A stretch of DNA of 64,000 nucleotides from Pseudideonella sakaiensis (GCF_001293525.1 NZ_BBYR01000035.1:1-64000); one strand, 5' to 3'. Counted from the first letter of the stretch, positions 32,898-45,064 are shown. The notes: generated by a model from the letters alone, not told the origin. Made by a program: numbers and translations.

Positions 32898-35261
32898 TCA
32901 GGCCCCGGCGCGCTGCTGCAGCAGCCCCCAGAGCTTCGGCGCCGTCAGCGGCATCTGCAGCCGCTCGGCGGCGTCGCCCAGGCCGATGCGGTCGAAGGCA
33001 TCGATCACCGCCAGCACCGCGGCCGGCGTGGCGCCGATGGTGCCCAGCTCGCCGACACCCTTCACGCCGAGCGCGTTGGTGGTGCAGGGCACCGAGGTGT
33101 CGAACACGGTGCGGTGGCCACGGAAGGCGTCGGCATGCGGCAGCGCATAGTCCATGAAGCTGGCACTCAGCAGCTGGCCGCTGTCCGGGTCGAAGCGCAC
33201 CTCCTCGCACAGCGCCTGGCCCAGCCCCTGCAGCACGCCGCCCTCGATCTGCCCGCGCACGATGGCCGGGCTGACGACGCGGCCGATGTCGTTCACCGAG
33301 TCGTAGCCGACGACCTCGACCTCGCCCGTCTCCGGGTCGATCTCGACCTCGCAGACGTGCGCCGCATTCGGCCAGCTCGGCGCGCTGGCGCGGGCCCCGC
33401 CCTCGACCACCAGCCGCGCGCCCGGCTGGCGTGCGGCCAGCTCGGCGAGGCCGATGCCCAGGTCGGTGCCGACCACCTGGTAGCGGCCGGCGCGGTAGGC
33501 CAGGTCCTCCGTCGCCACTTCGAGCGCCTCGCCGGCCAGTTGCTTGCCTGTCTCCACGGTGCGCTGCGACGCGGCCTGCACCGCGGCGCCGCCGGTGAAC
33601 AGCGAGCGCGAGCCGGCACTGCCGAAGCCGTTGGCGCGGTCGGTGTCGCCCTGCACGATGCGGATGCGCTCGATCGGCACGTCGAACACGTCCACCGCGA
33701 GCTGGGCGTAGCTGGTCGCGATGCCCTGGCCCATGGCCTGCGTGGCCGACACCAGCTCGATGATGCCGTCCGGCATGACGGTCACGGTGACCGCCTCGTC
33801 GAACACGTTGCCGCCGGTCCATTCGAGGAAGCACACCACGCCTCGGCCGCGCAGCCGGCCGCGTGCGGCCGACGCAGCCGCGCGCGCGGCATAGCCGTCC
33901 CAGTCCGACAGCGTCCGCACCTGCTCGAGCATGCGCGCGAACTCGCCGACGTCGTAGACCTGGTCCATCGCATTGCGGTAGGGCATCTGCTCCGGCCGAA
34001 CCAGGTTGCGCCGGCGCAATTCGTCCGGCGCGAGGCCGAGGCGGCGCGCCGCCGCGCCCATCAGGCGCTCGATCAGGTAGATGAACTCGGGCCGGCCGGC
34101 ACCGCGGTAGGCGCCCACCGGCGGCGTGGTGGTCAGCACCGCGCTCAGCGACAGGTCGATCGCGGGCACGTCGTAGACGCTGGTGCTGACCCAGGCCCCG
34201 ATCAGCAGCTGGATGATGGCGCCCGGGCCGGCCGCATAGCCACCGACGTTGGCCAGCGAGTCCAGCCGCAGCGCCAGCACGCGGCCCTCGGCGTCCAGCG
34301 CCAGCTCGGCGCGCGTCGTCACGTCGCGCCCGTGCACGGCGGAGCAGAAGTCCTCCAGCCGCTGCGCGCTCCACTTGACGGGCCGCTTCAGCGTCCAGGC
34401 CGCATAGGCGACCGCGAGGTCCTCGGGGTGCGGCGTGCCCTTCATGCCGAAGCCGCCGCCGACGTCGCCCACCGTCACCCGCACCCGGGCCGGGTCGAGG
34501 CCGGGGATGGACACGGCCACCAGGTCGCGCATCGCCGTCGGCATCTGGCTCGCGCAGCGGATCACCAGCCGGCCGCTGTCGGGATCGACGTGGGCGGCGC
34601 AGGCGCGCGGCTCGATCGGGCTGGGCGCCAGGCGCTGGTTCACGAGGTCGAGCACGACGGTGTGCGTTGCGCGGGCGAAGGCGGCGGCGGTGGCCGCGGC
34701 ATCGCCGTGGCGGGCCGTGGCGACCACGTTGTCGGGCGCCGGGCCGAGGCGCGGCGCGCCGGCTGCCATCGCCGCCCGCGGGTCGGTCACCGCGGGCAGG
34801 GGGTCGTAGTCGACCTGGATCGCGTCGAGTGCGGCGAGCGCGGCCGCGGGGTCGTCCGCCACCACCAGGGCCACCGCCTCGCCGGCGAAGCGCACCACCT
34901 CGTGCGCCAGCGCGAGGCGCGCGGGTGCGGCCGCGGGGCTGCCGTCGCTGCGCTTGAAGGGCAGGCGGGCCGGCAGCGGCTTCACGCCGGCGGCGACCAG
35001 GTCCGCGCCGGTCATCACCGCGACCACGCCGGGCAGCGCCAGCGCGGACGACGGGTCGATCGACAGCACCCGCGCGTGCGCGTGCGGGGAGCGCAGGAAC
35101 ATCAGCGTCAGCTCGCCCGGCACCACGACGTCGTCGGTGTAGCGGCCGCGCCCGGTGACCAGGGCCGGGTCCTCGATGCGCCGCACGGCCTGGCCGGCGC
35201 CGAAGCGGGCGGCGGCGCCGGCGGTGTCCGGTGCGATCACCGGCGGGGCCTCCGTGCTCAT
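32898..35261 (-). CDS. coxL: Form II CO-dehydrogenase-like molybdopterin large subunit
   Basis: The 787-residue protein is a molybdenum hydroxylase large subunit. It shows GGGFGMK (268-274) for cofactor binding, the loop AYRGAGR at 384-390 that is the signature of form II enzymes (form I has AYxCSFR), and a C-terminal [12 protein letters not shown] with the catalytic Glu. Form II enzymes may oxidise CO weakly or use other substrates such as aldehydes or purines, so CO use is uncertain. It starts in an ATGA overlap with the small subunit. No FAD (CoxM) subunit gene is next to it. Confidence 0.87.
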   Translation of the reverse strand: MSTEAPPVIAPDTAGAAARFGAGQAVRRIEDPALVTGRGRYTDDVVVPGELTLMFLRSPHAHARVLSIDPSSALALPGVVAVMTGADLVAAGVKPLPARLPFKRSDGSPAAAPARLALAHEVVRFAGEAVALVVADDPAAALAALDAIQVDYDPLPAVTDPRAAMAAGAPRLGPAPDNVVATARHGDAAATAAAFARATHTVVLDLVNQRLAPSPIEPRACAAHVDPDSGRLVIRCASQMPTAMRDLVAVSIPGLDPARVRVTVGDVGGGFGMKGTPHPEDLAVAYAAWTLKRPVKWSAQRLEDFCSAVHGRDVTTRAELALDAEGRVLALRLDSLANVGGYAAGPGAIIQLLIGAWVSTSVYDVPAIDLSLSAVLTTTPPVGAYRGAGRPEFIYLIERLMGAAARRLGLAPDELRRRNLVRPEQMPYRNAMDQVYDVGEFARMLEQVRTLSDWDGYAARAAASAARGRLRGRGVVCFLEWTGGNVFDEAVTVTVMPDGIIELVSATQAMGQGIATSYAQLAVDVFDVPIERIRIVQGDTDRANGFGSAGSRSLFTGGAAVQAASQRTVETGKQLAGEALEVATEDLAYRAGRYQVVGTDLGIGLAELAARQPGARLVVEGGARASAPSWPNAAHVCEVEIDPETGEVEVVGYDSVNDIGRVVSPAIVRGQIEGGVLQGLGQALCEEVRFDPDSGQLLSASFMDYALPHADAFRGHRTVFDTSVPCTTNALGVKGVGELGTIGATPAAVLAVIDAFDRIGLGDAAERLQMPLTAPKLWGLLQQRAGA

Positions 35262-35737
35262 CGTGCCTCCGGCGCCATCGCGTCCGCGGCCGCGCGCACC
35301 GCGGCGACGATATTCACGTAGCCGGTGCAGCGGCACAGGTTGCCCTCGAGCGCGTGCACGATCTCGGCCTCGTCGGGCCGCGGGCAGCGCGCCAGCAGGC
35401 CGGCGCCGGCCATCACCATGCCCGGCGTGCAGTAGCCGCACTGCAGGCCGTGGCAGGCGATGAAGGCCTCCTGCACCGGGTGCAGCGGGCCGTCGGCCGG
35501 GGCCAGGCCCTCGATCGTCGTGACGGACCGGCCCTGCACCTGCAGCGCCAGCACGCTGCAGCTCTTCACCGGCTGGCCGTCGACGTGGACGGTGCAGGCG
35601 CCGCACTGGGCGGTGTCGCAGCCGACGTGGGTGCCGGTCAGGCCCAGCCGGCGACGCAGCAGCTCGACCAGCAGGGTGGTGGGCGGCAGGTCCAGCCGCA
35701 CCGGCTGGCCGTTGACCGTGAGTTCGAGGGCAGGCAT
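35258..35737 (-). CDS. coxS: [2Fe-2S] small subunit of CODH-like enzyme
   Basis: The 159-residue protein has the plant-type ferredoxin cluster (Cys40, Cys45, Cys48, Cys60; [12 protein letters not shown]) and the C-terminal second cluster (Cys100, Cys103, Cys135, Cys137; [12 protein letters not shown] and NLCRCTGY). It passes electrons from the Mo site. An ATG at 35737 gives [13 protein letters not shown] at the family length. It overlaps coxL by four bases. The usual S-L-M set lacks the M subunit here. Confidence 0.92.
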   Translation of the reverse strand: MPALELTVNGQPVRLDLPPTTLLVELLRRRLGLTGTHVGCDTAQCGACTVHVDGQPVKSCSVLALQVQGRSVTTIEGLAPADGPLHPVQEAFIACHGLQCGYCTPGMVMAGAGLLARCPRPDEAEIVHALEGNLCRCTGYVNIVAAVRAAADAMAPEAR

Positions 35738-35929
35738 GGCGGGGAGGGTCGGAGGCGGACGGGTGGAACGGAGGCGCACCACGCGCCGCGGCGGGCTCGG
35801 GGTGCTCGGGAGGCTCGGGGTGCTCGGCGGCCAGCATAGCGGCAGGCCGCCATCCCTGCAGCGCGCCGAGGGCCCCGCGCCGTTCGCTAGGATGCGGCTC
35901 CCGCCCCCCGCGCCTGCCGCCGTCCGCCC

Positions 35930-36601
35930 ATGACCCTCGAGTGCCTCGAACACGCCACCGGCGACGCTCCGCGCGCCAGCCTCATCGTGCTGCACGGCCT
36001 CGGCGCCGACGGCCACGACTTCGTGCCCGTCGTCCAGCAGCTCGAGCTCGGCGCCGTCGGCCCCGTGCGCTACGTGTTCCCGCATGCGCCGATCCGCCCG
36101 GTGACGATCAACCAGGGCCTGCCGATGCGCGCCTGGTACGACATCGTCGAGCTGGCCGCCAGCGGCCGGCCGCGGCGCGAGGATGCCGAGGGGCTGGAGG
36201 CCTCGCGGCACGCGGTCGAGGCGCTGCTGGCGCGCGAGGCGGCGCGCGGCGTGCCGCCCGAACGCACGGTGCTGATGGGCTTCTCGCAGGGCTGCGCGAT
36301 GACGCTGCTGACCGGCCTGCGCCACGGGCATCGGCTGGCGGGCCTGGTCGGCCTGTCCGGCTACCTGCCGCTGGCCGATGCGGTCGCGGCCGCCCGCAGC
36401 CCGGCGAACGCGGCGACGCCGGTCTTCCTCGCCCATGGCCGGCACGACCCGGTGATCCCGCTCGCCTACGCGGCCCAGGCCCGGGACACGCTGGCGGCGC
36501 TGGGCCAGCCGGTCGAGTGGCACGAGTACCCGATGGAGCACAGCGTCTGCCTGCCCGAGCTGCAGGACCTGAACCGCTGGCTGCTCACGGTGCTGGCCTG
36601 A
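35930..36601 (+). CDS. Alpha/beta-hydrolase carboxylesterase
   Basis: The 223-residue protein is of the carboxylesterase 2/acyl-protein thioesterase family, which hydrolyses short acyl esters in the cytosol. The catalytic triad is visible: Ser119 in GFSQG, Asp173 in HGRHDPVIP, and His204 in PMEHSVC. The N-terminal [14 protein letters not shown] is the oxyanion loop. It is divergent from coxS, and a 169-bp palindrome begins three bases after its stop. Confidence 0.9.
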   Translation: MTLECLEHATGDAPRASLIVLHGLGADGHDFVPVVQQLELGAVGPVRYVFPHAPIRPVTINQGLPMRAWYDIVELAASGRPRREDAEGLEASRHAVEALLAREAARGVPPERTVLMGFSQGCAMTLLTGLRHGHRLAGLVGLSGYLPLADAVAAARSPANAATPVFLAHGRHDPVIPLAYAAQARDTLAALGQPVEWHEYPMEHSVCLPELQDLNRWLLTVLA

Positions 36602-36604
36602 AGG

Positions 36605-36773
36605 CTGAAGAAGCTGTGAACGAACCCGCCACGTCCGCTCCTGCCCCGCAAACGGGCGCACTCCGCGTTGCAAATCCTCGCCATGGCCCGAGCCATGGCT
36701 GCGGTTTGCGTCTCGATTGCACCCGTTTGCGGGGCCCGCTCGGCCGCGCCGGGTTCATTCACAGCTTCTGAAG
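36605..36773. repeat. 169-bp imperfect palindromic element
   Basis: The element is symmetric about 36689. The outer arms (36605-36627 and 36751-36773) match in 20 of 23 bases, the middle arms (36644-36660 and 36718-36734) nearly fully, and the centre is GCCATGGC, four bases, GCCATGGC. It could fold as a long hairpin and resembles a MITE or REP-type element. It has no coding content that I trust. Confidence 0.75.
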
Positions 36774-36784
36774 GGCCCGGGCCG

Positions 36785-38254
36785 GTGCCGGTGCCTGACG
36801 CGCGTGCCTGCCTGGCCGGCGCCGCCGCCCCGGCCGGACGACCCGCGTCGCGGCGGCGCCTGCTGGTGCTGGCCGTTGGGGGCCTGGCGGCGTCGGTGGC
36901 CGGGCCCCTTCGCGCCGGGGCGGCGGCCGCCGCCCCACCCGTCCCGGTCGAGCCGCCCGCCGGATCGGCCAGGCCGCCCGCGTCGGCCAGCCCGCCCGCG
37001 CCGCTCGGGTCCGACGCGTCGCCCGTGCCGCCCCCACCGCGCGGCGACCGCGCCTGGCGCACCGCCTTCCTGGCGCCGCTGCAGGGGCCGATCCGCGGCA
37101 ACCCGCAGGCCGACGACGCCGCGCTGCGCTTCGCCGACCTGAGCCTGCGCCAGTTCCTCCCGCTGGCGCTGCCGGGCGGCCGGCTGCGCGTGCGCCTGGC
37201 GAACCCCGAGGGCGACGCACCGCTGCAGGTCGGCGCCGCCAGCGTCGGCTGGCGCCGCGGGCGCAGCGGCGCGGGCGTGCAGCCGGGCAGCCTGCGCCCG
37301 CTGAGCTTCGACGGCGCGCGCACGGTGCAGGTGCCCCCCGGCGCCACCCGCTTCAGTGACCCCGTGGCGCTCCCGCCGCCGGCGCCGGGCGGGGTGGCCG
37401 CGGAGCCGGCGGACCTGGCGCTCAGCCTCTTCCTGCCCCAGCGCAGCCCGCGGGCCAGCTGGCACCCGGTCGGCGGCCGCAGCAGCCACCGCTCGCTGGC
37501 CGGCGACCACGTCGACGCGCCGGACTTCCCCGAGCCACCGGCCGCGCCGCCGGACCGGGCGCTCTACTTCGTCGACCGGGTCGAGGTGGAGGCGCCGGCC
37601 GCTGCGCGGCTGTGGGTCGCGTTCGGCGACTCCATCACCGACGGGGCCTGGCACCGCGTCGACACCGATGGCAGCTGGCCGGCGCAGTGGAACCACCGCT
37701 GGCGGCGGGCACCCGGCGCCGCGGCGCGGCCGCCGCTGGCGGTGCTCAATGCCGGCCTCGGCGGCAACCGCCTGCTGTCGGCGGGCGAGAGCGCGCCGGG
37801 GCGGCTGCGCTACCGCGACGAGGTGCTCGCGCTGCCGGGTGCCGTCGGCGTGGCGATCCAGATCGGCATCAACGACCTCGGGCAGGCCGCGCCGGCGCAG
37901 CTGCCGGCGGTGGCGCAGGCGCTGCGCGACGGCTGGATCGCGCTGGCCCGCGAAGCGCGCGAGGCCGGGCTGCGGGCGGTCGGCGTGACCCTGCTGCCGG
38001 TCGGCGGCAGCTTCTACGACCGGCCGGAGGTGGAGGCGGCCCGGCGCCGCCACAACGACTGGCTGCGCCGCAGCCGCGTGGTCGATGCCGTGATCGATGC
38101 GGACCGCCTGCTGCGCGACCCGCGGCGGCCCGCCGCGCTCCGCGCGGCGTGGACCGAGGACCACCTGCACCCGAACGACGCCGGCTATGCGCGGCTGGCC
38201 GCGCTGACGGTGCAGGTGCTGGCGCGCGCCGGGCTGGAGCCCCCGCGGCGATGA
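36785..38254 (+). CDS. Exported SGNH/GDSL hydrolase
   Basis: The 489-residue protein has an SGNH hydrolase domain in its C-terminal half: AFGDSITDG (Ser283), NAGLGGNRLL, GINDLG and DHLHPNDAGY with the Asp-His pair. Such enzymes act as esterases on lipids, polysaccharide acetyl groups or peptidoglycan. Near the N-terminus a hydrophobic stretch follows SRRRLLVLAVGGLAAS, suggesting export, perhaps by Tat. The GTG at 36785 is preferred because upstream ATGs fall inside the palindrome and lack ribosome-binding sites; the start remains uncertain. A Pro/Ala linker follows the signal region. Confidence 0.8.
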   Translation: MPVPDARACLAGAAAPAGRPASRRRLLVLAVGGLAASVAGPLRAGAAAAAPPVPVEPPAGSARPPASASPPAPLGSDASPVPPPPRGDRAWRTAFLAPLQGPIRGNPQADDAALRFADLSLRQFLPLALPGGRLRVRLANPEGDAPLQVGAASVGWRRGRSGAGVQPGSLRPLSFDGARTVQVPPGATRFSDPVALPPPAPGGVAAEPADLALSLFLPQRSPRASWHPVGGRSSHRSLAGDHVDAPDFPEPPAAPPDRALYFVDRVEVEAPAAARLWVAFGDSITDGAWHRVDTDGSWPAQWNHRWRRAPGAAARPPLAVLNAGLGGNRLLSAGESAPGRLRYRDEVLALPGAVGVAIQIGINDLGQAAPAQLPAVAQALRDGWIALAREAREAGLRAVGVTLLPVGGSFYDRPEVEAARRRHNDWLRRSRVVDAVIDADRLLRDPRRPAALRAAWTEDHLHPNDAGYARLAALTVQVLARAGLEPPRR

Positions 38255-38400
38255 GCGGCCGGACGGGCGCTGCGCCGGCCGCCGCCGTGGCGCTGCCGGC
38301 CGGTGGTCGCGCGCCCGCCGGCGTCGGCCGGGCCTCGCTGGCATGCCGCCTGCTGCACCGCGACGGGATCCGCGGCGGGCGGCCGCCGCGGCGCCCCTGC

Positions 38401-38427
38401 GCCGCGCACGCCGCGCACGCCGCGCAC
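38401..38427 (+). repeat. Three tandem 9-bp units
   Basis: GCCGCGCAC is repeated three times exactly in the 229-base gap between the SGNH hydrolase gene and malQ. The rest of the gap shows no supported feature. Confidence 0.7.
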
Positions 38428-38483
38428 GCCGCCTGACGCCCGCCGATCCGCGCCGCCCCCGTCCTTCCTCGTCCGGAGCCCGC

Positions 38484-40007
38484 ATGTCCGCCCCCTTCGC
38501 CAGCCTGCTCGACCGACGCACCAGCGGCGTGCTGCTGCACGTGACCTCGCTGCCGGGGCCGCACGGCATCGGCGACTTCGGCCCCGCGGCCTTCCGCTGG
38601 GTCGACTGGCTGGCGGAGGCCGGCCAGCAGCTGTGGCAGGTGCTGCCGCTGACGCCGATCGGGCCGGGCGACTCGCCGTACCAGAGCGTCTCCGCCTTCG
38701 CCGGCAGCCCGCTGATGGTCGCGCTCGAGCCGCTGGTCGAGCGCGGCTGGCTGCCGCCGCCCGACCTGGCCGCCGCCGCCTTCGCCCCGGGCCGCGTCGA
38801 CTACGCGCGCGTCGTGCCCTGGCGCATGGCCCGGCTGCGCGAGGCCTGGGCCGGCTTCTCGGCGAGCGCGTCGGCCGAGGACCGCGCGGACCTGACCGCC
38901 TGGAGCGCGGCCGAGGTGGGCTGGCTGGCCGACTACGGCCTCTTCATGGCGCTGGAGGCGGCCCATGGCGGCGCGCCCTGGTGGACCTGGCCCGCGCCGC
39001 TGGCGCGCCGCGACCCGGCGGCGCTGTCGGCGGCGCGCGCGCGCCATGCCGACGAGATCGCGTTCTGGACCTTCGTGCAGTGGTGCTTCGACCGCCAGCT
39101 CGCCGCGCTGAAGGCGCATGCGAACGCCCGCGGCATCGGCCTCGTCGGCGACCTGCCGATCTTCGTGGCCCACCACTCGGCCGACTGCTGGGCCCGCCCC
39201 GACCTCTACCACCTCGGCGCCGACGGCCAGCCGAGCGTGGTCGCCGGCGTGCCGCCCGACTTCTTCAGCGCCACCGGCCAGCGCTGGGGCAACCCGCTGT
39301 ACGACTGGCGCGCGATGGCAGCCGACGGCTACCGCTGGTGGACCGACCGGGTGCGGCGCATGCTGGCCCAGGCCGACGTCTTCCGCATCGACCACTTCCG
39401 CGGCTTCGCCGCCTGCTGGGAGATCCCCGCCACCAGTCCCACCGCGATCGACGGCCGCTGGGTGCCCGGCCCCGGCCGCGCGCTGTTCGAGGCGATCGAG
39501 GCGGCGCTCGGCCGGCTGCCGATCATCGCGGAGGACCTGGGCATCATCACGCCCGACGTCGAGGCGCTGCGCGACGACTGCGGATTCCCCGGCATGCGCA
39601 TCCTGCAGTTCGCGTTCGGCGGCGATGGCCGCCACGCCTACCTGCCGCACAACCACGTGCCCGCCAGCGTCGTCTACACCGGCACCCACGACAACGACAC
39701 CTGCCTCGGCTGGTGGCGCGACGCCGCCACGCCGGCCGAGCGCCATGCCGCCGGCTGCTACCTCGGCGCCCTCGGCCACGACGCGTGCGACCTGCACTGG
39801 GCCATGGTCCGCGCGGCCAGCACCTCGGTCGCGCGCACCGCGATCTTCCCGCTGCAGGACGTGCTGGGGCTGGATGGCTCGCATCGCATGAACGTGCCCG
39901 GCCGGATGGGCGGGCACTGGGCCTGGCGCTTCGACGAGGCGATGCTCGGCGACGCCGGGCGGGTGCTGCGCGACATCACGGCCATCAGCGGGCGCACGCC
40001 GGGCTGA
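38484..40007 (+). CDS. malQ: 4-alpha-glucanotransferase
   Basis: The 507-residue GH77 amylomaltase transfers alpha-1,4-glucan segments between maltodextrins in the cytosol. Motifs include SPYQSVSAFAGSP near the N-terminus, FRIDHFRGF with the nucleophile Asp, IAEDLGIITPDV with the acid/base Glu, and TGTHDNDTCLGWW. Length is usual for bacterial MalQ of the short type. The ATG at 38484 follows a CCGGAG site. No maltose or glycogen genes are adjacent. Confidence 0.95.
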   Translation: MSAPFASLLDRRTSGVLLHVTSLPGPHGIGDFGPAAFRWVDWLAEAGQQLWQVLPLTPIGPGDSPYQSVSAFAGSPLMVALEPLVERGWLPPPDLAAAAFAPGRVDYARVVPWRMARLREAWAGFSASASAEDRADLTAWSAAEVGWLADYGLFMALEAAHGGAPWWTWPAPLARRDPAALSAARARHADEIAFWTFVQWCFDRQLAALKAHANARGIGLVGDLPIFVAHHSADCWARPDLYHLGADGQPSVVAGVPPDFFSATGQRWGNPLYDWRAMAADGYRWWTDRVRRMLAQADVFRIDHFRGFAACWEIPATSPTAIDGRWVPGPGRALFEAIEAALGRLPIIAEDLGIITPDVEALRDDCGFPGMRILQFAFGGDGRHAYLPHNHVPASVVYTGTHDNDTCLGWWRDAATPAERHAAGCYLGALGHDACDLHWAMVRAASTSVARTAIFPLQDVLGLDGSHRMNVPGRMGGHWAWRFDEAMLGDAGRVLRDITAISGRTPG

Positions 40008-40048
40008 CGGTCCCGGCCCGGGCGGGTCGGGGCGTGCCGGCCGGCCGC

Positions 40049-40078
40049 TCGATCGATCGGTCAGGCGATCGATCGCCG
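40049..40078. repeat. Paired CGATCGATCG palindromes between convergent genes
   Basis: Two copies of the self-complementary CGATCGATCG, separated by a short spacer, lie between the malQ stop and the xth stop and can form a hairpin. There is no T-run, so a terminator role is only possible. Confidence 0.5.
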
Positions 40079-40106
40079 GGGACCGCCGCTCGGGGCCCCG
40101 CGCGGC

Positions 40107-40916
40107 TCAGAGCCGGAAGTCGTAGTCCACCGTCAGCGGCGCGTGGTCGCTGAAGCGCTGGTCCTTGTAGACCGCGACCTGGCGCGCGGCGGCGGCCACG
40201 CCGGGCGTGGCCAGCTGGTAGTCGATGCGCCAGCCGACGTTGTTCGCCCAGGCCTGGCCGCGGTTGCTCCACCAGGTGTAGGCCTCGCCGGTGTCGTGCG
40301 GGCGCAGCCGGCGGTGCACGTCGACCAGGCCCAGCTCGTCCAGTGCGCGCGTCATCCACGCGCGTTCCTCGGGCAGGAAGCCGCTGTTCTTCTGGTTGCT
40401 GCGCCAGTTCTTGAGGTCGACCGGCTGGTGCGCGATGTTCACGTCGCCCACCAGGATGAACTCCCGCTCGGCCTTCAGCGCCACCAGGAAGGGATGGAAG
40501 GCGGCGAGGAAGCGGAACTTGGCCTGCTGCCGCTCCTCGCTGCTGGAGCCGCTGGGGAAGTAGCAGCTGACGATGCTGAAGCGTGGCCGGTCCTTGCGGC
40601 CGGGCCGGTCGAAGCGCAGCTCGACGTAGCGCCCCTCGTCGTCGAACTCGGGGTGGCCCCAGCCGATGCGCACCTCGCTCGGCTCGTGCCGGGTGTAGAG
40701 CCCGACGCCGGAGTAGCCCTTCTTCTGCGCGCAGTGGAAGTGGCCGGCCATGCCGGCGATGTGCTCGAAGCGGCCTTCCAGGTCGCCGGCCTGGGCCTTC
40801 AGTTCCTGCACCCCCATACAATCGATCTGCATCGATTCGGCCCAGGGCAGCAGCCCCTTGTTGGCGGCGGAACGGATGCCGTTCAGGTTCAACGAGACGA
40901 GACGGAACAAGCGCAT
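40107..40916 (-). CDS. xth: Exodeoxyribonuclease III
   Basis: The 269-residue enzyme is an AP endonuclease and 3'-5' exonuclease of base-excision repair. The EEP-family residues are visible: LNLNGIRSA (Asn), GVQELKAQ (Glu), DVNIAH (Asp, Asn) and [11 protein letters not shown] (Asp-His). The ATG at 40916 overlaps the ATG of pyrE on the other strand inside GCATGC. A TTG two codons later ([11 protein letters not shown]) has GAGGG at better spacing and may be the true start. Confidence 0.93.
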   Translation of the reverse strand: MRLFRLVSLNLNGIRSAANKGLLPWAESMQIDCMGVQELKAQAGDLEGRFEHIAGMAGHFHCAQKKGYSGVGLYTRHEPSEVRIGWGHPEFDDEGRYVELRFDRPGRKDRPRFSIVSCYFPSGSSSEERQQAKFRFLAAFHPFLVALKAEREFILVGDVNIAHQPVDLKNWRSNQKNSGFLPEERAWMTRALDELGLVDVHRRLRPHDTGEAYTWWSNRGQAWANNVGWRIDYQLATPGVAAAARQVAVYKDQRFSDHAPLTVDYDFRL

Positions 40917-41613
40917 GCCCTCGATCGATCACGGCGCGGCCGGGCCCGGCCAGGACACGCTGGCCCAGGACTTCGTGGCCTTCGCGGTCGCCTCGGGCGT
41001 GCTGCGCTTCGGGGAGTTCAGGACCAAGGCCGGGCGCCTGTCGCCCTACTTCTTCAACGCCGGCCTGTTCGACGACGGCGCCAAGCTCGGCCGCCTCGCG
41101 GAATTCTATGCACGCCGCCTGCTCGCCTCGGGCCTCGGCATCGACATGCTGTTCGGGCCGGCCTACAAGGGCATCCCGCTGGCGGCCGCGGTGGCCGTCG
41201 AGCTGGCGCGCCAGGGCCGCAACCTGCCCTTCGCCTACAACCGCAAGGAAGCAAAGGACCACGGCGAGGGCGGCACGCTCGTCGGCGCGCCGCTGCGCGG
41301 CCGGGTGCTGATCCTGGACGACGTGATCTCGGCCGGCACCTCGGTGCGCGAGTCGATCGCGCTGATCCGGGCCGCGGGCGCCACGCCCTGCGGCGTCGGC
41401 ATCGCGCTGGACCGGCAGGAGAAGGCGACCGATGCCAGCGGCGCGGAGCAGGCCTGGTCGGCCACGCAGTTCGTGCAGCGCGAGCTCGGCCTGCCGGTGG
41501 TGCCAGTGGCCACGCTGGCCGACCTGCTCGGCTACCTCGACCGGCAGGCCGATCCCGGCCTCGCGGGGCACGCGCCCGCGGTGCACGCCTACCGCGCGCG
41601 CTACGGGGTCTGA
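40915..41613 (+). CDS. pyrE: Orotate phosphoribosyltransferase
   Basis: The 232-residue enzyme joins orotate and PRPP to make orotidine monophosphate in pyrimidine synthesis. The PRPP motif [13 protein letters not shown] is at 131-143, the catalytic loop at [12 protein letters not shown], and the entry [13 protein letters not shown] is typical. Its start codon overlaps that of xth head to head, so promoter and ribosome-binding site lie within the xth coding region. The ribosome-binding site is weak (GACGGA). Confidence 0.95.
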   Translation: MPSIDHGAAGPGQDTLAQDFVAFAVASGVLRFGEFRTKAGRLSPYFFNAGLFDDGAKLGRLAEFYARRLLASGLGIDMLFGPAYKGIPLAAAVAVELARQGRNLPFAYNRKEAKDHGEGGTLVGAPLRGRVLILDDVISAGTSVRESIALIRAAGATPCGVGIALDRQEKATDASGAEQAWSATQFVQRELGLPVVPVATLADLLGYLDRQADPGLAGHAPAVHAYRARYGV

Positions 41614-41730
41614 GCGGGGCCGGGCACGCCCGGCACGCGGTCGCGGGGGGGGGGCGGCCTGCGCCCGGCGGCGGCCCGATGGACGGCGCCGCGGTGCGCC
41701 GCGCGCCCCAGGCTGCCGGTCCGGGCGGGC

Positions 41731-43200
<1,470 letters not shown>

Positions 43201-43205
43201 GGGGA

Positions 43206-44699
43206 TCAGGCCAGCGCGGGCGCGCGGCGGTGCCAGTCGGTCGCCTGCTGGAAGGCGTGGGCGGCGTGCAGCAGCCGGCCCTCGTCGAAGTAGTTGCCGA
43301 TCAGCTGCAGGCCCACCGGCAGCCCGTGCTCGCCGAAGCCGGCGGGCAGGCTCATGCCGGGCAGGCCGGCCAGGCTGGCAGGCAGCGTGAAGATGTCGGC
43401 CAGGTAGTTCTTCACCGGGTCGTCGGCCTTGTCGCCCAGCGCCCAGGCCACCGTCGGCGTGACCGGCCCGGCGATCAGGTCGCAGTGCGCGAAGCAGGCC
43501 TGGAAGTCGTCGGCGATCATGCGGCGCAGCTTCTGCGCCTGCAGGTAGTAGGCGTCGTAGTAGCCGTGGCTCAGCACGTAGGTGCCGATCATGATCCGCC
43601 GCTTCACCTCCGCGCCGAAGCCCTCGGCACGGCTCTTCTTGTACATGTCGAGCAGGTCGGCGTAGCGCTCGGCGCGGTGGCCGTAGCGCACGCCGTCGTA
43701 GCGGCTCAGGTTCGAGCTCGCCTCGGCCGGCGCGATGATGTAGTACACCGGGATCGACAGCTCGGTGCGCGGCAGGCTCACGTCCACCAGCACCGCGCCG
43801 AGCTTCTCCAGCTCGGCGAGCGCCGCGCGCACGGCGCCGTCCACGTCGGCGGACAGCGCCTGCGGGAAGAACTCCCGCGGCAGGCCGATGCGCAGGCCGG
43901 CCAGCGGCCGCGCGGCGTCGGCGCCGTCCCGGCCGCGCCGCATCGCGGCCACGTAGTCCTGCGGCGGGCGCTCGGCGCTGGTGGCGTCGCGCTCGTCGAA
44001 GCCGCTCATCGCCGACAGCAGCAGCGCGCAGTCCTCGGCGCTGCGCGCCATCGGGCCGGCCTGGTCCAGGCTGGACGCGAAGGCGATCATCCCGTAGCGG
44101 GAGCACACGCCGTAGGTGGGCTTGATGCCGGTGATGCCGCAGAAGCTCGCCGGCTGGCGGATCGAGCCGCCGGTGTCGGTGCCGGTGGCCGCCGGCACCA
44201 GCCGGGCCGCCACCGCGGCGGCCGAGCCGCCGGAGGAGCCGCCGGGCACGCGGCCGGTGTCCCAGGGGTTGCGCACCACGCCGTAGGCCGAGTTCTCGTT
44301 GGCCGAGCCCATCGCGAACTCGTCGCAGTTGAGCTTGCCCAGCGTCACCGCGCCGGCCTCGGCCAGGCGCTGCACCACGGTGGCGTCGAAGGGGCTGCGG
44401 TAGCCCTCGAGCATGCGCGAGCCGGCGGTGGTCGGCAGCGCGCGGGTGACGAAGATGTCCTTGTGGGCGATCGGCACGCCGAGCAGCGGCGCCGTCTCGC
44501 CGGCGGCGCGCCGGCGGTCGGCCTCGGCGGCCTGGGCGAGCGCGCCGTCCTCGTCCACGCACAGCCAGGCGCCGAGCCCGCGGTGGGCTGCAACACGTGC
44601 GAGCAGATGTTGGGTCAGCTCGACGCTCGACAGGGCCCCGGCGGCCAGGCCGCGCGCCAAGTCCGCGACGCCCTGTTCATGCAGCGGCGTCGCGCTCAT
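43206..44699 (-). CDS. gatA: Asp-tRNA(Asn)/Glu-tRNA(Gln) amidotransferase subunit A
   Basis: The 497-residue amidase subunit hydrolyses glutamine to supply ammonia. The Ser-cisSer-Lys triad is Lys80 (PIAHKDIF), Ser155 ([11 protein letters not shown]) and Ser179 ([15 protein letters not shown]). It starts in an ATGA overlap with the gatC stop and is followed by gatB. Organisms with gatCAB of this kind make Gln-tRNA and/or Asn-tRNA indirectly. Confidence 0.97.
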   Translation of the reverse strand: MSATPLHEQGVADLARGLAAGALSSVELTQHLLARVAAHRGLGAWLCVDEDGALAQAAEADRRRAAGETAPLLGVPIAHKDIFVTRALPTTAGSRMLEGYRSPFDATVVQRLAEAGAVTLGKLNCDEFAMGSANENSAYGVVRNPWDTGRVPGGSSGGSAAAVAARLVPAATGTDTGGSIRQPASFCGITGIKPTYGVCSRYGMIAFASSLDQAGPMARSAEDCALLLSAMSGFDERDATSAERPPQDYVAAMRRGRDGADAARPLAGLRIGLPREFFPQALSADVDGAVRAALAELEKLGAVLVDVSLPRTELSIPVYYIIAPAEASSNLSRYDGVRYGHRAERYADLLDMYKKSRAEGFGAEVKRRIMIGTYVLSHGYYDAYYLQAQKLRRMIADDFQACFAHCDLIAGPVTPTVAWALGDKADDPVKNYLADIFTLPASLAGLPGMSLPAGFGEHGLPVGLQLIGNYFDEGRLLHAAHAFQQATDWHRRAPALA

Positions 44700-44995
44700 T
44701 CGATCACCTTCGGCACCAGGAACAGGCCGTCCTCGACCGCCGGGGCGCTGCGCTGGTTGGCCTCGCGCTCGTTGCGCTCGGTCACGATGTCGTCGCGCAG
44801 GCGCAGCGCCACCTCGGCCACGGCCGACAGGGGCGTGTACAACGGCGCCACGCCGCGGGTGTCCACGGCGCCCATCTGCTCGACGATCGAGAAGAAGCCG
44901 TTCAATTGCACCAGCATCGACGCCTGTTCATGGTCTTGAAGTTCCAGCCGCGCCAGGTGCGCGATGCGGCTGACGTCGGTCGGGCTCAATGGCAT
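44696..44995 (-). CDS. gatC: Asp-tRNA(Asn)/Glu-tRNA(Gln) amidotransferase subunit C
   Basis: The 99-residue protein is GatC, which wraps around GatA and stabilises the complex. It has the family start [20 protein letters not shown] and the C-terminal [20 protein letters not shown] followed by [13 protein letters not shown]. It is the first gene of gatCAB and is divergent from mreB across about 270 bases. Confidence 0.96.
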   Translation of the reverse strand: MPLSPTDVSRIAHLARLELQDHEQASMLVQLNGFFSIVEQMGAVDTRGVAPLYTPLSAVAEVALRLRDDIVTERNEREANQRSAPAVEDGLFLVPKVIE

Positions 44996-45064
44996 CGGGG
45001 TCGGGACTCGCGAAAATCAGGCGCCGCCGACGGCGCCCGGCGCCCTCGAAGGGCACGGTTCTGA

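Noticed and set aside
38251-38436. A 61-residue frame (MSGRTGAAPAAA...) overlapping the SGNH stop by ATGA
   Set aside because: Low complexity, ends in an AAH repeat made by the 9-bp tandem units, and no homologue is recognisable; the overlap alone is not enough.
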